A stretch of DNA of 64,000 bases from Paenibacillus sp. RC67 (GTDB lineage Bacteria; Bacillota; Bacilli; Paenibacillales; NBRC-103111), in assembly GCF_030020805.1 (NCBI RefSeq), contig NZ_CP125098.1, positions 4,301,501 through 4,365,500 of the forward strand, read 5' to 3'. Below, in pieces: positions 34,092 through 43,405 of the stretch. Numbering within the stretch: the first letter of the stretch is position 1; each line of letters starts with the position of its first letter. The position numbers were made by a program, and so were the translations under genes. Below the pieces are notes generated by a model. It was not told the DNA's origin, did not search any database, and was given only the letters and a program-made list of their open reading frames with translations.

Positions 34092-34931
34092 TTAAGTTTC
34101 AGCTAAATGCCGTACAAGTTGAATCTCCGGTGCATGAGTTTGTCCTCGAAGAACAGGTGTTTCCAAAACAACCGGCAAGTCAAACGCACCAATGGTCTTC
34201 AAAAAATCGCGAAACCGCTGCTCCCCGATATATCCTCTCCCGATCATTTCATGCCTGTCTCTAAATAATCCGCCTTCATACATGGAATCATTAAGGTGAA
34301 CGGCAAGCAAATGATCAAAATAACCTAAACGGATCGAATGATCTTTCAGCTGACTCCACCCATCTGCCCCTGCAGGCCATAGGCCGCTAGCAAAAGCATG
34401 GCAAGTGTCGAAACAAAAACCAATATGTTCCTTATAGGAACAAAGCGTACGAATTTGTAAAAGCTCCTCCAACGTTGTTCCCATCGATGAGCCGTCTCCT
34501 GCCTGATTTTCAATCAGCAGCTTGGCTCTTCCTCCCCAATCAGAAAGCACATCATGTAAACATTGTATAATATTTTTGTAGCCTTGTAACGGGTCCGTCC
34601 CTTTATATTTGCCAAAATGGACAACAACGCCTATAGAACCACAGGCATCTGCAATGCTAAGATCGTTGCGCAGTGACTGGACCGTAGCTTGGTAAAGCCC
34701 TGGATCGTCAACAGCGAGGTTCGTCGGATAAGGAGTGTGGGCAATGGAATAAATCCCGTGTTCTTTGCAAAAATGCGCGCAGGCTTCCGCATCCTTAGCG
34801 TTCCATTGCTTTATAGACAAGCTTCGCGGGTTTTTCGGAAAATATTGATAAGCTGTCGCCTTAAGCTTCAAAGCCGTCTTGGCCGCTTCTAGGAAGCCGT
34901 TGCGAATGCTAATATGGCATCCAATATTCAT
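34092..34931 (-). CDS. nfo: Deoxyribonuclease IV (AP endonuclease IV)
   Basis: A 279-residue endonuclease IV. The three-zinc site is visible in the conserved blocks HISIRNGF, VVHFGKYKG, LLIENQAGDG, CFDTCHAFASG, AVHLNDS, DRHEMIGRGYIG and VVLETPV. It cuts DNA 5' of abasic sites in base excision repair. It starts ten bases after the Fpg/Nei glycosylase gene, so lesion excision and AP-site incision are cotranscribed. GGGGGG precedes the ATG. Confidence 0.95.
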   Translation of the reverse strand: MNIGCHISIRNGFLEAAKTALKLKATAYQYFPKNPRSLSIKQWNAKDAEACAHFCKEHGIYSIAHTPYPTNLAVDDPGLYQATVQSLRNDLSIADACGSIGVVVHFGKYKGTDPLQGYKNIIQCLHDVLSDWGGRAKLLIENQAGDGSSMGTTLEELLQIRTLCSYKEHIGFCFDTCHAFASGLWPAGADGWSQLKDHSIRLGYFDHLLAVHLNDSMYEGGLFRDRHEMIGRGYIGEQRFRDFLKTIGAFDLPVVLETPVLRGQTHAPEIQLVRHLAET

Positions 34932-34941
34932 TCAGTCCCCC

Positions 34942-35751
34942 CTAACGCTGACAATGCAGACAGCAAAATGATTTTTTGGAGGAAACATCTTGTCGTACCA
35001 AGGGTCTGTCGCAGCGTACACAGGGCTCCCCTTCACGATCGTATACTTTGCACTGCTTATCATATCCACCCGTCAGCCGATCTTCAACGAATAATGGCAT
35101 ATCCATATAGCCGCCGCCTTGTGTTGCTTCTGTAAGAACCCCCCGCATCGAATGGTATAATCGCAGCAGTTCATCATCCGTTAGCTGATTGCTGCGTCGG
35201 GAGGGCAGTAGTCCCGCATCAAAGCATATTTCATCCGAGTAGCAATTGCCAATGCCTGCCATGACACTCTGATCTACCAGCACAGATTTTAAAGTACCGC
35301 TCTGTTTATGCATAAGTAGTGTGAAACGGTCGGCTGTAAAATTGGATCTCATCGGTTCCGGTCCGAGCTTCTGCAGAAAGCGATCCGCCTCTTCTGGCGT
35401 GTAATAGTGCAAATAACCTAATCTTAAGCCTATAAAATAAAGATTCATTTTACTGAAGCTCAGTGTGACTTGAACCGTCCTGTCCGGTTTTTCTTCCTCT
35501 GTGCCATAAAAGAGAATTCCGCCAAGCATAAGATGAAGGACTAGCACATTAGAGTTGTTCAAGTGAAAAACAAGGTGCTTAGCCCTTCTTTCTACTTCTC
35601 TTATCGAATTCCCGATTAACTCATGTTGGAATAATGGTACCGGGACATTAATAGACTTCTCCCTTTCCACTTGCACGTCCGTAATAATTCGACCGACCAA
35701 TCTTTGATTTAACAGCAGCTTGTAATTTTCCATTTCCGGCAGCTCCGGCAT
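34942..35751 (-). CDS. Fpg/Nei-family DNA glycosylase
   Basis: A 269-residue bifunctional DNA glycosylase/AP lyase. The N-terminus is MPELPEME, giving catalytic Pro1 and Glu2 after Met removal. The H2TH motif region is LVDQSVMAGIGNCYSDE and the C-terminal zinc finger has four Cys (CVRC and CLHC). Whether it is MutM- or Nei-like cannot be settled by eye. The ATG at 35751 follows AGGGG and is required for the family's N-terminus. It precedes nfo. Confidence 0.92.
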   Translation of the reverse strand: MPELPEMENYKLLLNQRLVGRIITDVQVEREKSINVPVPLFQHELIGNSIREVERRAKHLVFHLNNSNVLVLHLMLGGILFYGTEEEKPDRTVQVTLSFSKMNLYFIGLRLGYLHYYTPEEADRFLQKLGPEPMRSNFTADRFTLLMHKQSGTLKSVLVDQSVMAGIGNCYSDEICFDAGLLPSRRSNQLTDDELLRLYHSMRGVLTEATQGGGYMDMPLFVEDRLTGGYDKQCKVYDREGEPCVRCDRPLVRQDVSSKKSFCCLHCQR

Positions 35752-35882
35752 AGCCTCATCCCCTCTTGAAATTATTTGAAGCGTCAAAGCAGATACTTTC
35801 AAATATTTCCATTACGAAGGGAATTATGCTTTTACAGGAGCTACTTTATTGAAAATAGCTGCTGTTTTTATTAAATGATGCC

Positions 35883-37334
35883 TTATATTAAGCTATCCAT
35901 AGTCCAATCCTGATGCTCGCCTGAGACTTTACGTCGTCTTTTGGAAGGCAATGATTTTATAGTTGCAGAGGACCGATCGGAATCACTCGAACCATCGGGC
36001 CGTTTGGCTTTCTTGCGAAGCCGCTCTATCCGTTTTTCCAAGTCGGCTGTTTCAGCATGCTGCTTGCGTTCTTCGGCAGACATCCCCCGACTTCTAGTAG
36101 AACCGTTCTTGGCAGGTCGCTGCGGTCTTCTTAAAGCTTGTCGCTGCCAAGCCTTATTCAATGCCTGTTCTGCTAACGCCAAAGCCCTCGCCAGATCCTT
36201 CTCCCTGTGCTCATAGTGCATAGCAAGCTCAATATATGGTTCTAGGGAAGCCAGATTTCGATGTCCCTTCCTTTCTATATAGGCTGACCATAAGCTGCAT
36301 GCGGTTGAATAGCGGTGCTGCTGTTTATAAACCTGTGCAAGTGGCAGCAAGTAATCATCCTGCGCTTCTTCACGATCCGACTCCAACAGCCGTTCACACA
36401 ACTGATCTAAGATTTGCTCTGCCCGGGTTTCAAAGCCAATTTTATGCAGCCATAGCCCTAATCGGTACTGCTCTTCGAGGCCCATTCCTGTCCAGTCGAT
36501 CTTTCCTTGGATCACATGAGAAAAGTGCACTGATAAGCCAGCTAAGGATAAAATATCAAGCTCATTATGAATGAAAACACCTTTCACGATCGAGACATCA
36601 TTTTCGGCTAAGTATTGAAAATACAACGTCGGAGCTAGCGACCCTGGAACATCCTCATGCCTTGTTACGCTAAGCCGCTCCTCCTCCACCTTTCCTAAAC
36701 GGCAGGAAGGAAGCGTGTGCTTCCACAGACTTCGTGATGGATATAAGAAATCCAGATGCCCCGTAATTTCAGGGTCCGATGGCATCCTGTTCAATATGTA
36801 CCTGTTTTTGATTATCGGCCAATCAAAAGTTTTACCGTTATATGACACCAGATAAGGATATTTCTCCAGCTTCTCTTGCAGATGATACAGCATCGCCAGC
36901 TCTTCCGCAGGATTTCTTATGAACATTTGCTCCACTACGAATAGATCGCCTTCATAGAAACCGATGCCGATCATGAAAGGAACATTCCCTGCCCCTATTC
37001 CCAGCCCTGTTGTTTCCGTATCTAGGTAAAGTAGGCGATCGTGAGGCAGGCTGCTTTCGGCTGGATCCACATCCCCTTTTAACAAAATGGACAACAGTGG
37101 ATCGGATTGTCCTACTAATTCACCTAATGCATAACGTCCATGTAGAAAGGAACTCTCGTACACACGTCGGCGCAGCACGAAAGATCCCCATTCATTGTGC
37201 GCCATCTGAGCCTCTATAATATCCCACTCGTTTTTAACCTCGGTCTGCTGTACTTCTTCTGAAGCTGCAACGGCATTTGGTATGCTGCTATCCGACTTTT
37301 TGTGCCGCAGGAGACGTTCACGTAAGCTGCTCAT
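35883..37334 (-). CDS. mrfB: MrfB (YprB) exonuclease, mitomycin repair
   Basis: A 483-residue protein of the YprB/MrfB family: DnaQ-like RNase H fold with Asp105 and Glu107 in LYLDTETTG, followed by VSYNGKTFDWP and HNELDILSLAG as the other exonuclease blocks, then TPR-like helical repeats (about 300-405). A basic, Ser-rich tail of about 60 residues extends it beyond the B. subtilis protein. In B. subtilis MrfAB removes mitomycin lesions independently of UvrABC. GGAGG stands seven bases before the ATG. It follows mrfA by 63 bases. Confidence 0.9.
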   Translation of the reverse strand: MSSLRERLLRHKKSDSSIPNAVAASEEVQQTEVKNEWDIIEAQMAHNEWGSFVLRRRVYESSFLHGRYALGELVGQSDPLLSILLKGDVDPAESSLPHDRLLYLDTETTGLGIGAGNVPFMIGIGFYEGDLFVVEQMFIRNPAEELAMLYHLQEKLEKYPYLVSYNGKTFDWPIIKNRYILNRMPSDPEITGHLDFLYPSRSLWKHTLPSCRLGKVEEERLSVTRHEDVPGSLAPTLYFQYLAENDVSIVKGVFIHNELDILSLAGLSVHFSHVIQGKIDWTGMGLEEQYRLGLWLHKIGFETRAEQILDQLCERLLESDREEAQDDYLLPLAQVYKQQHRYSTACSLWSAYIERKGHRNLASLEPYIELAMHYEHREKDLARALALAEQALNKAWQRQALRRPQRPAKNGSTRSRGMSAEERKQHAETADLEKRIERLRKKAKRPDGSSDSDRSSATIKSLPSKRRRKVSGEHQDWTMDSLI

Positions 37335-37397
37335 CGCGGCACCTCCAGTCGTTCAATGAGCGTTTGATTTTAATGAATGGGGGTACAAGCATGCGAG

Positions 37398-39647
37398 TTA
37401 AAAATGATCCAATAGCTGTATACTGCGTCGTTTTAAGTCGCTCCCATCTATCTCCGTACCAATACATGACGGACATCCTTCCTTACACGGACATTTTTGA
37501 ATCATATTTTTGGCAGCTGCTTTTACCTCCACAAACCGCTTATAGACTTCGTCAGCTAGCCCGATCCCTCCGGGATAATGGTCGTAAACGAAAATGGTTG
37601 GTAATTGTGTATGTGCCGCCTTTATTTGTGAAACTACGTGAATATCATTCCGGTCGCACATTACCAAGACAGGTACAATGTGCTTCAATACGTTGGCGAT
37701 CCCCAATAATAATTGTTCCAATGTTTTTACCCCTATGTCGGGATCTACGCTTTTAAGTTCTAGCCAAGTCGCGCTTGTGTGCAGCTCTTCTTCGGGCAAA
37801 AAGATTGGACCCGATCCAATATTTTCACCAGAAGTCAATTTGATTTTTTTGAAAATGGTTGGAACGGCATTTACGGTTGTATCTCCAAAATGCAACGCTG
37901 TTTTTTCCCTAATGTTCGATTTATCAATTTCTAATACTTTCAGTTGTATGGCCAGGTTCGCGTCCGTGTAATACTCTACATCTACTTCTCTTACATAGGC
38001 TTTTTTGTGGTCCCAGTCCAGCTTTTCAACTTGGAATTGTACCCCTTCGTGCAAATAAATAGCTTCGTCATGTAACAGAGTCATAGCGCTAAATCGGTCC
38101 ATTTCGCCTATGATTCTCACATTAGCGACGTCTGATTGATCCACTATTACCACATTTTCCTGCGAAGCTGAACGTAGGCTAATATTATTCGCGGGGAAAG
38201 ATTGATCTGCCCAGTAAAAGGTATCCCCGGTATGGTGTAAAACCCGCTCTTCCGTCAAGTACTCCATTATGTCGGTTACGTCCAAAGGCCCGAATTCTTC
38301 GGTTTTTTTGAATGGCAGCTCATATGCCGCACATTTCAAATGATCCACTAAAATGATTAAATTCTCAGGATTTATTCGTGCCGCTTCGGGCGATCTTTCA
38401 AAAAAGTATTCAGGATTTTGGACAATGTACTGGTCGATAGGTGTAGAGCTAGCTACCATAATTATAAGTGCTTCCCCATGTCTACGCCCTGCACGCCCCG
38501 CCTGCTGCCAGGTGCTAGCGATGCTTCCAGGATACCCTGTCATGACACATACTTGCAGTTGTCCTATATCTACACCTAATTCCAATGCGTTGGTGCTGAC
38601 TACCCCCAAAATTTCCCCGGCCCTTAATCCTTTTTCAATTTCACGCCTTTGGTTTGGTAAATAGCCTCCCCTATATCCTCGTATGGCTTTAGAGCCAATA
38701 TCCTTTTTAACCAGTTCCTGCAAATGACTTAATATCAATTCTACCCGTACCCTGCTTCTTGCGAAAACGATAGTCTGTATTTTATTCTTCAAAAATTCTT
38801 TAGCAAGATTATTAACTTCAACGGTTGCACTTTTTCTAATATTAAGTGGCTGATTGACAATAGGCGGGTTATAGAAAACGAAGTGCTTCCTTCCCCGCGG
38901 TGATCCGTTATCGTCAATAAGGCGCATAGGGCTTCCCGTTAGCTGTTCCGCTAATTCCTTCGGATTGGCGATTGTAGCTGAAGTACATATAAAGGCGGGA
39001 TTGCTTCCGTAAAATTTGCATATCCTTTTCAGCCGTCGAATGACGTTAGCTACATGACTACCGAAAACCCCTCTATAGGTATGCAGTTCGTCAATAACAA
39101 TGTATTTTAGATTCTCGAACAAGCTAACCCACTTTGTATGATGTGGAAGAATAGCAGAATGCAGCATATCTGGGTTTGTAATGACTATATGCCCAGCTTT
39201 TCGGACCAGTTGACGAATGGCCGGCGATGTATCCCCATCATAGGTATAACTTTTAATGTCTATACCCATTTCTTTTATAATCTCGTTTAATTCGCTTTTT
39301 TGATCTTGTGCCAGGGCTTTAGTAGGGAACAAGTACAGCGCCCGGCTTGTTTCATCTTTTGCGATTTCCTGCAAAACGGGTAGGTTATAACATAAAGTTT
39401 TTCCAGAAGCTGTTGGCGTAACGGCTACAATATTTTCGCCTTTCTGTACGGATTGGTACGCTGAATGCTGGTGCGAATACAGTTCAGCGATTCCCCGTTT
39501 TTCTAAAGCAGCACGTATACGCGGGTCCAAATTCTGTGGCATAGGGGCAGTTCTAGCATCCTGCGGTTCGGTTTCATGCCAGTTTACTATATTTTCATTT
39601 GATCGTAATTCCTGGATCAGTTCTGTAAGTGATTTCTTCTTTATCAT
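37398..39647 (-). CDS. mrfA: MrfA (YprA) DEAD/DEAH-type helicase, mitomycin repair
   Basis: A 749-residue SF2 helicase. Walker A TPTASGKT near residue 80, DExH box as VIDELHTY, motif V TNALELGVDIG, motif VI QQAGRAGR, and a C-terminal MZB/DUF1998-type domain ending with a four-Cys zinc site in CPCKEGCPSC. Length equals the B. subtilis YprA. It pairs with the exonuclease MrfB. AAAGGGG lies seven bases before the ATG. A near-consensus LexA box sits in its promoter, so SOS control is predicted. Confidence 0.95.
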   Translation of the reverse strand: MIKKKSLTELIQELRSNENIVNWHETEPQDARTAPMPQNLDPRIRAALEKRGIAELYSHQHSAYQSVQKGENIVAVTPTASGKTLCYNLPVLQEIAKDETSRALYLFPTKALAQDQKSELNEIIKEMGIDIKSYTYDGDTSPAIRQLVRKAGHIVITNPDMLHSAILPHHTKWVSLFENLKYIVIDELHTYRGVFGSHVANVIRRLKRICKFYGSNPAFICTSATIANPKELAEQLTGSPMRLIDDNGSPRGRKHFVFYNPPIVNQPLNIRKSATVEVNNLAKEFLKNKIQTIVFARSRVRVELILSHLQELVKKDIGSKAIRGYRGGYLPNQRREIEKGLRAGEILGVVSTNALELGVDIGQLQVCVMTGYPGSIASTWQQAGRAGRRHGEALIIMVASSTPIDQYIVQNPEYFFERSPEAARINPENLIILVDHLKCAAYELPFKKTEEFGPLDVTDIMEYLTEERVLHHTGDTFYWADQSFPANNISLRSASQENVVIVDQSDVANVRIIGEMDRFSAMTLLHDEAIYLHEGVQFQVEKLDWDHKKAYVREVDVEYYTDANLAIQLKVLEIDKSNIREKTALHFGDTTVNAVPTIFKKIKLTSGENIGSGPIFLPEEELHTSATWLELKSVDPDIGVKTLEQLLLGIANVLKHIVPVLVMCDRNDIHVVSQIKAAHTQLPTIFVYDHYPGGIGLADEVYKRFVEVKAAAKNMIQKCPCKEGCPSCIGTEIDGSDLKRRSIQLLDHF

Positions 39648-39741
39648 GAGGTATCCCCTTTAATTCACAGTCACAATATCGCTATACGGTAATCCATATG
39701 ATTATCCAGCTTAACCCTTCGTTCCTCTAATACTTAACTTC

Positions 39742-39770
39742 ATTATATCGAATACATGTTCGCAACTCAA
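39742..39770 (-). promoter_or_regulatory. Sigma-A promoter of mrfAB
   Basis: TTGAGT and TATAAT are separated by 17 bases on the minus strand, about 95 bases upstream of the mrfA start. Confidence 0.75.
39749..39762. promoter_or_regulatory. LexA (SOS) box in the mrfAB promoter
   Basis: The 14-base sequence CGAACATGTATTCG (minus strand) matches the Bacillus consensus CGAACRNRYGTTYG at all but one position and fills the spacer between -35 and -10. Confidence 0.75.
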
Positions 39771-39842
39771 TGCAAGAAATGGATTGAGCCCTGACTTTTG
39801 CCAATCGCTTTTTCCCTGCTCTTCGAAATGTTCATTAAAACT

Positions 39843-39868
39843 AAAAACACTGACCGCTAGGGTCAGTG
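39843..39868 (-). terminator. Terminator of the solute-binding lipoprotein gene
   Basis: CACTGACC pairs with GGTCAGTG around a five-base loop, followed by five T on the minus strand. Confidence 0.85.
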
Positions 39869-39883
39869 CTTTTGATTATGTTC

Positions 39884-41203
39884 TCATTGCTGCTTCATTA
39901 AATCAGCGATTTTCTTGTCGGCCGCTTCTTGCGTTTCTCTAAGCACCGTGTTGATATCCTTTTTATCTAGAGCCATATCTTTACGCATGTTACGAATCAA
40001 TGTTTGTACTTCTTTGTCATATTTATTTGGTGTCGGCGTAGGAGAAGACGGATATTTGAAAATGGCAGCTGTATTTTTAGTTTTTAGCGATGGGTTCTCC
40101 GAACCGAACGCTTTTACAATTTCGGGATCATTCAAAACCGTAATCCGGGAATGCTTACTAATAAGCATTTGATTCTCTGTAGAGGTGAGCAGCTCAATGA
40201 CTTGCATCGCTTGTTCCTTATACTTGCTTCCTTTCGTAATGACCAGCATATCCGCCAGCGCATGACGTCCCTTTCCGACTTTATCCTCGAAGGTAGGATT
40301 CGTCACCATATCCCAATTCGGAGCAATGCCATCCGCTTCAGCTTGAAGAAGGTCACTCATTATTTTGGAAGCCCAATCCGGCTGCATGGCCAATCTTTTC
40401 TCTTTTATAAACGTACCGTCTGCATAAGCATATGAAGTCCCATTGACAACACCAGGTTGATCGTAATTGGCACGGAACACTTCCAGAATCTTATGGTAAA
40501 GAGGTATATCGACAAGCGCTTTATTGGTTACTGGGTCTACAAATGGCTGAGAATACTGGCTGATCATATGATCTGGAAAACGCGGGTCAAAGCCTATATA
40601 TTGAACACCTTCATCCATTCTCGTTAACTTGCGGGATAGATCCAGGACTTCGCTCCAGAGCATGCCATCCTTCGGATATGGAACACCGAACTTATCAAAA
40701 ATATCTTTATTATAAAATAACACTCCTGTGTTCCGGCTAAAAGGAATCCCTTGCAGTTCTTTTCCCTTAGGATCCAGATTTCGTATCGCTTGTATCGTTT
40801 CAGGGACAAATTTGCCAAGGTCCAGCTTGGATTTTTTGACTAAATCCGTTAGATCAGCAGGCAGATCCAAGGAAACTAGCGGCATATGCCAATCGTTGTC
40901 AGAGAAAATAAGGTCCGGTGTTTGCCCAGCGACAATAAGCTTTTCTAGATCCCCTTCCACTTTTTCAAGCGTAATGTGAGGATACTTCTTTTTGATAGGC
41001 TCTACAAAGAACGTATTGTACTCAAGAGGCGAAAGTCTAGTTACATTGACATAAAACTTTAATGTTACTGGCTCCGTAGATACCTTAAATTCTGTTTCCT
41101 CAAGTTTTGGTTCTGCAGTGGGCTTGCTGCTGGAAGTACAACCCGTTAACGCCATGATGGTCACAATACTTAGCAAAGAAATCTTTTTAAATGGTTTGAA
41201 CAA
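39884..41203 (-). CDS. Extracellular solute-binding lipoprotein (family 1), orphan
   Basis: A 439-residue lipoprotein with signal peptide and lipobox ALTGC (Cys22). The remainder matches family 1 ABC solute-binding proteins of the sugar or oligosaccharide type: PDLIFSDN, GIPFSRNTGVLFYNKDIFDKFG and the usual C-terminal helices. No permease or ATPase genes are adjacent, so the transporter must be elsewhere or the protein acts as a sensor partner. The start is TTG at 41203 with GGGGGAG six bases upstream. Its own terminator follows. Confidence 0.9.
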   Translation of the reverse strand: MFKPFKKISLLSIVTIMALTGCTSSSKPTAEPKLEETEFKVSTEPVTLKFYVNVTRLSPLEYNTFFVEPIKKKYPHITLEKVEGDLEKLIVAGQTPDLIFSDNDWHMPLVSLDLPADLTDLVKKSKLDLGKFVPETIQAIRNLDPKGKELQGIPFSRNTGVLFYNKDIFDKFGVPYPKDGMLWSEVLDLSRKLTRMDEGVQYIGFDPRFPDHMISQYSQPFVDPVTNKALVDIPLYHKILEVFRANYDQPGVVNGTSYAYADGTFIKEKRLAMQPDWASKIMSDLLQAEADGIAPNWDMVTNPTFEDKVGKGRHALADMLVITKGSKYKEQAMQVIELLTSTENQMLISKHSRITVLNDPEIVKAFGSENPSLKTKNTAAIFKYPSSPTPTPNKYDKEVQTLIRNMRKDMALDKKDINTVLRETQEAADKKIADLMKQQ

Positions 41204-41907
41204 GTTTTTCTCCCCCTTAATAGCATTGATTACGCTTACAATCTTATCAAGTCCTTACAATTGGAACGGATACCCCGCACTAAACTCTCGGATCTTTCGC
41301 ATCATTCGCTCTCTCAGTCCAATACCGAAGTCTGAACCTTAGGAATCGCTAACCACCACCCTTACTGTCTTAACTTCGCCGCCAACGCAGCGATACCTTA
41401 TACTGATTGTCAGCTAAAGTGTGTATGTATCATGTTTTCGCTTACATTTATATCCGGCAAAAGATAAAAAAACCTTATCAAAGTAAACATGACTCACCAA
41501 AAAATGATGGGTATGTTTACGGGATAAGGTTTTCTCCGAGACTCAGGCCTTCACCGTACATATTCATATTATTTGTTATAAATATAGTTCCTCAACATAT
41601 AATTGTCAAGGCTTTTATCTCCATATCTCTATTGCTGCGTCCCACCTTACACCATTTCCCCCACGGAACTCAAAGCAAGAAACGTATGTTTCATATGTTC
41701 AGCTCAAATCAAGTTAAATAAATAACCCTGTACGGAAATGACCGTCAGGGTTCATATTTTCGACAGATCGTCGTCAATGGGTTAAACGTTTTGCTATTTA
41801 AAGCAAGAACTTCCGGAACGCAGTCGAAGTGTGTAATAATTCAATTGGATAAATGTTTAAACTTTCAGAATATTATGTCGTTTCCTGCGCTTTCCCGGGA
41901 AAAGTTT
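41204..41907. other. Intergenic stretch of 704 bases
   Basis: No supported gene. Part of it (minus strand, about 41240-41400) has short protein-like runs broken by stops, possibly a decayed fragment; nothing is recognisable. It holds the large hairpin at 41464-41533 and a smaller one (AACCCTG/CAGGGTT) at 41724-41752. Confidence 0.5.
41464..41533 (-). terminator. Large inverted repeat, terminator-like
   Basis: AAACCTTATC pairs with GATAAGGTTT and, inside, GTAAACAT pairs with ATGTTTAC, with an A/T-rich loop. On the minus strand it is followed by seven T. It stands well downstream of the 70-residue protein gene. Confidence 0.55.
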
Positions 41908-42120
41908 TTAGAGAAGGTCCGATGAATCGTCGTAGTCAAACCTTAATCCATCGTGGGCAACGGTCCCTTTGCTGGAAGAGCTCATTGCGGCTGCCGCATT
42001 ATTCTGCAGCTTGCTTAACACTTCACGGTAGTGATTGACCTTCGAGTCTTTTGGTTCCGAGCTAATCGCTCGTTGTAACGCTTGTTCGATAATAGCAATA
42101 TCGTGACTTGTAAAATCCAT
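41908..42120 (-). CDS. Small hypothetical protein
   Basis: A 70-residue hydrophilic protein, not recognised. The N-terminal half is helical (HDIAIIEQALQRAI, HYREVLSKLQ); the C-terminal half is Ser-rich and ends in acidic residues. The ATG at 42120 has AGAGGG eight bases upstream and is preferred over the longer frame. Single gene. Confidence 0.6.
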   Translation of the reverse strand: MDFTSHDIAIIEQALQRAISSEPKDSKVNHYREVLSKLQNNAAAAMSSSSKGTVAHDGLRFDYDDSSDLL

Positions 42121-42312
42121 AGCGCACACCCTCTCGACTATCATTTTTCACTTCTTCTATTGTATCCATATAAGAGGATATTCATTCAAGCCTTTCATGG
42201 TATTGGAAACTAATTTTCCTCTTAGCCCATTTCAGATGTGTGTTAGCCATTCTATCAATTGGTTTGGAAGATAGATCCTATTCATTACCTGAGAAATAAG
42301 TAATCCAGATGG

Positions 42313-42334
42313 AAAAAAAGGCCTTCACAAGGCC
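42313..42334 (-). terminator. Terminator of the yfhP-like gene
   Basis: GGCCTT pairs with AAGGCC around three bases, followed by seven T on the minus strand, just after the stop. Confidence 0.8.
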
Positions 42335-42338
42335 CTTC

Positions 42339-43307
42339 TTAGACGTATGGAGGATCCCATGCCCTTTTTCTCCATCCTAAGGAATTGTTCACCACATTTA
42401 GATTACGATCCAACTGAACATCGACTCCGAATGGAAGCTGATGATTGTACCAAAAACGCACATCCCGCCATTTCACCACATAACCGTCGTCTTGCTCTTT
42501 ACAGCTGACATGGATTCTTTGTGCAAAATACAAAAATGCTTTTACTCCATCCGCTGCGAGCGACGCCTGGACTATAGAGTCTGAGGGACTCTTATGATAT
42601 ACATCCTTAATGGTAAGCTCCCTCCGCTCCAGCATTCCGGTATAAAAAAGCTCATCGGTCTCCATTACAAACTGCCAGCGATTCCACTGCCAAGTGGGAA
42701 GCACCTGACAGGTTCCTTTTTCTCCAAGTCTTTTTCTAACCCGATGAACCGCTTCACGATGCTTATAGGATCTTAGTGCGATATAGATGAAGGTGGCTGC
42801 ATATATCCATAAAAACATCCAGCCTATCTGATGCGTTGTTCCGATTAAGCCCCAGATGGCCATCCCTATACCGTGAATTGCGAATAAGAAGGGTTCGAAC
42901 AAAGACAAAACATCCATATGTTTCCATTTATTCGACAAAGGCCGAAAGCACTGAACTCCATAAACGTTAAACCAATCTAGAAACACATGAAAGACGACTG
43001 CTCCCATGGCCCATAAAAATACTAAATGGACTTGATACCAGACTTGAAAGTAGCTTGATATTAGAATGGATAAGATTAGAGGCCATAAGAAAAGAGCGGG
43101 TATAGAATGAGTAATTCCACGGTGTACGCGGATATAGGCAGAATAGCTTTTTAGCCGTACGACCGTGTCAAAATCAGGAGCATGCGACCCAATCAAAGTG
43201 GCTGCCATAATAGCATGAGCAAGAACTGGCTGTTGAGCAACGACAGGGTCTAATAATGCTAACCCTCCCAATGTTGCCCCAAACAAAAGGTGACTTGCTG
43301 TATCCAT
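42339..43307 (-). CDS. yfhP: YfhP-like membrane-bound metal-dependent hydrolase family protein
   Basis: A 322-residue YdjM/YfhP-family membrane protein. It opens with MDTASHLLFGATLGG, followed by GSHAPDFDTV and RGITHSIPAL: the His/Asp pattern of the predicted metal site. Four to five membrane helices occupy the first 190 residues; the remainder is cytoplasmic or external. Function unproven. AGGAGG lies five bases before the ATG at 43307; a GTG two codons earlier is the alternative. Confidence 0.88.
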   Translation of the reverse strand: MDTASHLLFGATLGGLALLDPVVAQQPVLAHAIMAATLIGSHAPDFDTVVRLKSYSAYIRVHRGITHSIPALFLWPLILSILISSYFQVWYQVHLVFLWAMGAVVFHVFLDWFNVYGVQCFRPLSNKWKHMDVLSLFEPFLFAIHGIGMAIWGLIGTTHQIGWMFLWIYAATFIYIALRSYKHREAVHRVRKRLGEKGTCQVLPTWQWNRWQFVMETDELFYTGMLERRELTIKDVYHKSPSDSIVQASLAADGVKAFLYFAQRIHVSCKEQDDGYVVKWRDVRFWYNHQLPFGVDVQLDRNLNVVNNSLGWRKRAWDPPYV

Positions 43308-43320
43308 GGGCACCTCCTAC

Positions 43321-43400
43321 AAGTTTTGCTTATGCAAAACTTTCTTCGAAAGAGTAACTGGGTTTTGCCAGAAGCAAAGCTTTCTTCGTAAGCGTTGTTT
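43321..43400. repeat. Two tandem copies of a 39-base imperfect repeat
   Basis: Copy one starts GTTTTGC at 43323 and copy two at 43362. Both share GTTTTGC, GCAAA and TTTCTTCG at the same offsets, with a few substitutions. Copy one also contains the perfect hairpin AAGTTTTGC/GCAAAACTT (43321-43342). Confidence 0.6.
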
Positions 43401-43405
43401 CCCAC

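Noticed and set aside
35820..35870. Hairpin downstream of mrfB as its terminator
   Set aside because: Its T run is on the plus strand, where there is no gene; on the minus strand it lacks the T run.
41407..41721. 104-residue plus-strand frame in the intergenic gap
   Set aside because: It spans the large inverted repeat, has no ribosome site and atypical composition.
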